A stretch of 64,000 bases of DNA from Colias croceus (Eukaryota > Arthropoda > Insecta > Lepidoptera > Pieridae): assembly GCF_905220415.1 (NCBI RefSeq), contig NC_059544.1, positions 4,032,501 to 4,096,500 of the forward strand. The letters run 5' to 3'. Below, piece by piece: positions 60,013-64,000 of this stretch (the stretch's first letter is position 1; every line of letters begins with the position of its first letter). The notes beneath the pieces are model-generated. The model had not been told where the DNA came from. It saw only the letters and a list, made by a program, of their open reading frames with translations, and did not search any database. Both the position numbers and the translations under genes were made by a program.

Positions 60013-63000
60013 CTTCTTTATATTGAGATATTTCTTAGATATTTTTTACATGTAGGACTTACATGATTAGTGAATCATCACAACACTAGAAGCAGTGAAG
60101 CACACTGAAGCTAGAAACTTGATAACTGGACATCGGGGTCCTTTTATTGCGATTATTTAAACAGTATATAATTCGAAGAGTATTATAGTTGATTATAAAC
60201 ACATGTACGGATGTGAAAGAAAGCTTCTTATTTGTTATTCGTAGAAAATTCAATAACATTCTATCAAATTATTCGTCAGTGTGTTCTGTATTTTAATTTT
60301 ATAATAGGTATACATGAAAAAGCGTGCTTGACCCTCGTAAAAATAAACGTATCTATACATCTGTATTCATTACATATATATACAAAATTTAGCACGTCTA
60401 TATCGAAACGATTTTATATTTATAGGTATATTTGCATAGAACATTACTTATCCGCAATTCGATCGTCGGAGCTCTGATTTAATGACAGGCAGATGTTGAA
60501 TTAAAGTTTACTATGTAAAAAAAAGATTAATGAACACGGAACCCTCGTCTTTGGCGGCCTCACTCAAGTACTAACATAAATATAACAACATACCAACCAA
60601 CTATGAATAACTATGTTTATCAAGATGCGAAGTTATTTAAATTATAACGAAAGCATTAATTAGTAATCGATGAAGGCAGTAAAGTTGATATAATCCTTTG
60701 ATAGCGATGTTTAATAATATATTGAGGGAAAATAAATTAATTGCCCTTAACGAGATAGCTGTAGGTCCATAACTCTTTCAGATATGCGAATGTTACGTAA
60801 TACAATAAACAATTTCGAATCGTTAATGTGAAGCAGGCCAGTGGAAGTAAAGGACACAAGCTCAAAGTTATTCTTGAATTAATTGAAACAACGGACGCTC
60901 AATTCTCCCTTTTTATTTGACCCACATCTAAGGGATAATTGTTGTGGTATAAATTGTATAATTATTACTTTTATAGGTCACTGCATAATATACGCAGGTG
61001 CAGTGAAGCGATCACCTGCTAGTGGGGTTGTTCAAGGTCTTTGATGAGCGCTTTTTGTTTTTATTTCACACATGTGAATTTTTTTAACGCAATTACGCAT
61101 TCAGTTTTGCTCGTAGACCGTAACGTGTATCTATATTTATACGTAGTACATTTGATACTGCATTTATGTCTATATATTGCTTAGAAACAACTTTGAGTAC
61201 TAGACTAACCTTCAAAAAACGTGTTATCTATAAATTATTATAATAGGTAGTAAAAAACTTAATTTTTCAAACATTCAAAAGCTCTTGAGATTTATTCCAC
61301 AATAACGTAACAAACAATGAAAAAATACCTATTGTGTTAATGAAAATAATTCGCGTGGAAATGTAACACATATCTATATTATTCATAATTGTTTCATGTG
61401 ATAATCATTAAAGACCATTATACAAATTAAACATTCAAATGTATTTAAAGTACCTACGTACATTCGTAGTAGTTCTTAATCCAGGATTTCTAATAAGATT
61501 TGAAAGCTATTGACTATATTCAACTCAGAAATTGAGCAATTAGTTTATATTTACAAACTAATTATTATTTATATTGATAATATTCATGAAATACGTTCAC
61601 TACGAATTTTGTGTATAATATTTCGAGATTAAAAGTAAGTTGTCAAGATAACAATATTGGTATTTAGCTGTTCGATAAATGATGAAATATTTCTGTTCAG
61701 GCAGGAGTTGCAATGATTTATCAGCTGCCCTTTTCAAAACAGCTATAATGTATACCATTCATTTAGTATAAAATAATGTTATGTTGTTTATGTTAATTTA
61801 TATAATATGAAAAAATAATAGCAGAAATACAAGTCCTAGCGACTGTTATGTTTTGACTCAGACGAGTTTTGGCTCGAAAATGTTTACTTCGTGTAGAGTC
61901 GTTTTATTTTTTGGCTACTTCCATTAATTTTAATTGTTTACTTTTTATTTCATTCCACCCGCGCTTACAGTCCGATAATGTCAAGATAATAAATTATATT
62001 TAAACGTATCCAGTAATGCAATAAGTACCTTAACAAGTAGCAACAAGACTGGTATTTTAATTGAAATTTTCGCTCGACAGAAATCAGGATAATCGAGCAA
62101 TGCTAAGAGCGCCCGCGCCGATAAAATTAGTTCATCACAGTATGTCAGCGTTGTCAGACAATAACGTGCTGTTAGCCTGTTACGAAGAGTACGGAATAAG
62201 AAAAACTTGCTCAGTATCAACATGTCCATTAACTTAACACATCAACGAGGTATCGCCATAATATTTATAACGATACGCATCTACTTTCTTACAAATAAAT
62301 TCTTGAACACGTTTACGAACAAAACAAATATGTGGTGGCTCGAAGGCATCCCGAGAAACTGGTAGACCTTGATCTCTCAAAGGGACCCTCGGCGCTCGCT
62401 AACCTTGGGTTATTTTTAAACCACGCTTGCATACGAATCCCGTCAGGCGACTCCTTCCGACTGTTACATAATGCGAAATTATAGTTCGCTTTTTTTCTCT
62501 CCCATCTCTGTGAAAAGCGTGTGGCCCTGTCATTTCGGTTTTATAGCCTTTGTTTTGGCTCGCACATATTTTATTTCTTTTCGCGGAACCGTAAAAGGAA
62601 GAGGCAATGAAGGGTTAGTCGTTTTTGTATAGTGGAGTGGATTATTTATGGTCCGGAATAATGGCCGCTCGAATCGCCGCGAAATATCGTGACAGCTGCG
62701 CGGTTTACCAAAATTTGATTCGTTACATGCTTTTCGTTAAATTAGCTTTCGGTTTATGCTTCGCCACAGTAATCAAAATAAAGATTGCTCAAGCCAGCAT
62801 AAAAGTGTGGTACATAAATTGGTATTTAAATACATTATACAATAAAGACGCCCAACCCAAGATTGGATCGAAATCCCTCATTGTCAGGACATTCAAGTGA
62901 TGTTGTCGAGTCGTTTTCACTTATTTTAAGTTGTAATAGTTCCTCACATTGCAATACAAACCTTTCGCATTTCCTTTTATCTATTTTATTGCGCGTACCT

Positions 63001-64000
63001 ATAAACTATGAACGCGTTTCATGTTTTGCTCACAAGGATTTACACCTTCTAGGTGAAGCGATATTCCTTTGTGTCTACAACTCAATACTATTATCACGGT
63101 AGCGTGCATACATCCCCTCATATTGTTGTTTGTGTAGTGAAAGAAATTGGAAACCTTACAAAAATATACATTGAAAACTTGAAACCTGTTAAACTCGTTC
63201 CCTTTTTTCGTCTTCGACTAGGTTATTCGCAAAAATCTGATATATTTAATGTTCTTTTATTCAATGGGAGACCACAAACGCCACTTGATTTGAATTGAAT
63301 TGTAAATTAAAACATCTTTTAATGTACTGAAAAACTTTTCGACAAATGCGTAAAAATAATCGTATCTATAAATTATGTTAAACATTTCAAATCTCAGTTA
63401 TTCCTAGTAAGTTCCTGTAAATTAATTAGGCTTTCTCTACATATGAGCAGAATTTTAAGAAGTATAATGTCAGGAAATATTTCGAAGTCCGAAACGATCT
63501 TAACCTATCTTTAACTAAGATAGCATTAAAGAACTAAAATATCTAGCTTAATAGAAAAGTATTCATACAAATTTTCTTTATTTTTAGTTTAGTGTATAAT
63601 TATATTATTATTGAATCATTATACTAATAATATAATAAGTAATAACTATAAGGCTCCGGCCGTTTGGCCTCTGCCGCAGTGCTAATACAAAATAGCCGCA
63701 AGGCGAAGTACATCACACCATAATTATTAATTTATACAGAACTTTAACATCTTCTGAGCACGTAACATTTTCCTTAAAAAAAATATCGTTTACATACCAA
63801 AGTTCAGTCGGAACACCTTTGCTAGAAAGTCACCTCACAATGATCTTATTCATACCATACAATGAAATCGGCGAACCAATCTGCGGTGCCCTATTTTAAC
63901 GAACTATTAAAGCTATGCTTTCAATCTTGGCTATGTTCCCATATCGAGTTAAATCGATAAAACCTCGTTGTTTTTCTACAAAGCACGTTTCTCGGAACAG
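60013..64000. other. Distal flank without a recognised gene
   Basis: AT-rich sequence with small frames only. Slightly GC-richer patches near 62340-62480 and 62620-62720 have no domain or splice-supported exon. Nothing else recognised. Confidence 0.45.

Noticed and set aside
62625..63298. Three overlapping plus-strand frames of 79-91 codons
   Set aside because: They are in different phases, without domains or splice-site support, and their composition is like the flanking intergenic DNA.

Overview
This 64 kb window is AT-rich, intron-dominated insect DNA. The Helitron ends, LINE 3' tails, AGGTA-rich stretches and a short TTAGG array suggest a moth or butterfly; the species cannot be fixed from the sequence. 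One host gene dominates: headcase (hdc/HECA), on the minus strand from 55,162 down to about 4,405. It has five coding exons (55162-54573, 30209-30113, 7962-7774, 5751-5563, 4908-4738), and every splice join keeps the reading frame. The first two introns are 24.4 and 22.1 kb.

The spliced hdc frame reaches a TAA at 4740-4738 after 411 codons. The same frame then stays open for 110 more codons with almost exclusively G/C third positions. A perfect 9-bp hairpin begins 8 nt after the TAA. This matches the stop-codon readthrough known for Drosophila headcase and is the strongest functional observation in the window. Beyond the 3' end of hdc, at 2736-2788, is a dense heat-shock-element array, 145 bp upstream of a TATA box, with no recognisable heat-shock gene beside it.

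Most other recognisable content is mobile DNA, much of it in hdc intron 1. A PIF/Harbinger element near 31.6-34.7 kb keeps two apparently intact genes: a HARBI1-like DDE nuclease (minus) and a MADF-BESS protein (plus). They are interlocked, each carrying an exon inside the other's intron. A 171-bp TTAA-flanked MITE lies inside the nuclease intron. Two hAT copies (15,996-16,523 and 48,729-49,423) have perfect 8-bp target duplications. The rest are a 5'-truncated LINE and a second LINE-like tail (38.5-40.4 kb), a 1.77 kb element full of TGGACG/CGTCCA motifs (40,690-42,459), a Harbinger-type MITE with TAA duplications (43,542-44,069), three short Helitron-like copies (6.5, 22.5 and 59.7 kb) and an RTE-like 3' fragment (7.2-7.7 kb).

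Upstream of hdc (55.5-64 kb) I find no convincing gene, only a Helitron copy, a TTAGG-type array and a strong hairpin. No tRNA, rRNA or CRISPR was recognised by eye.
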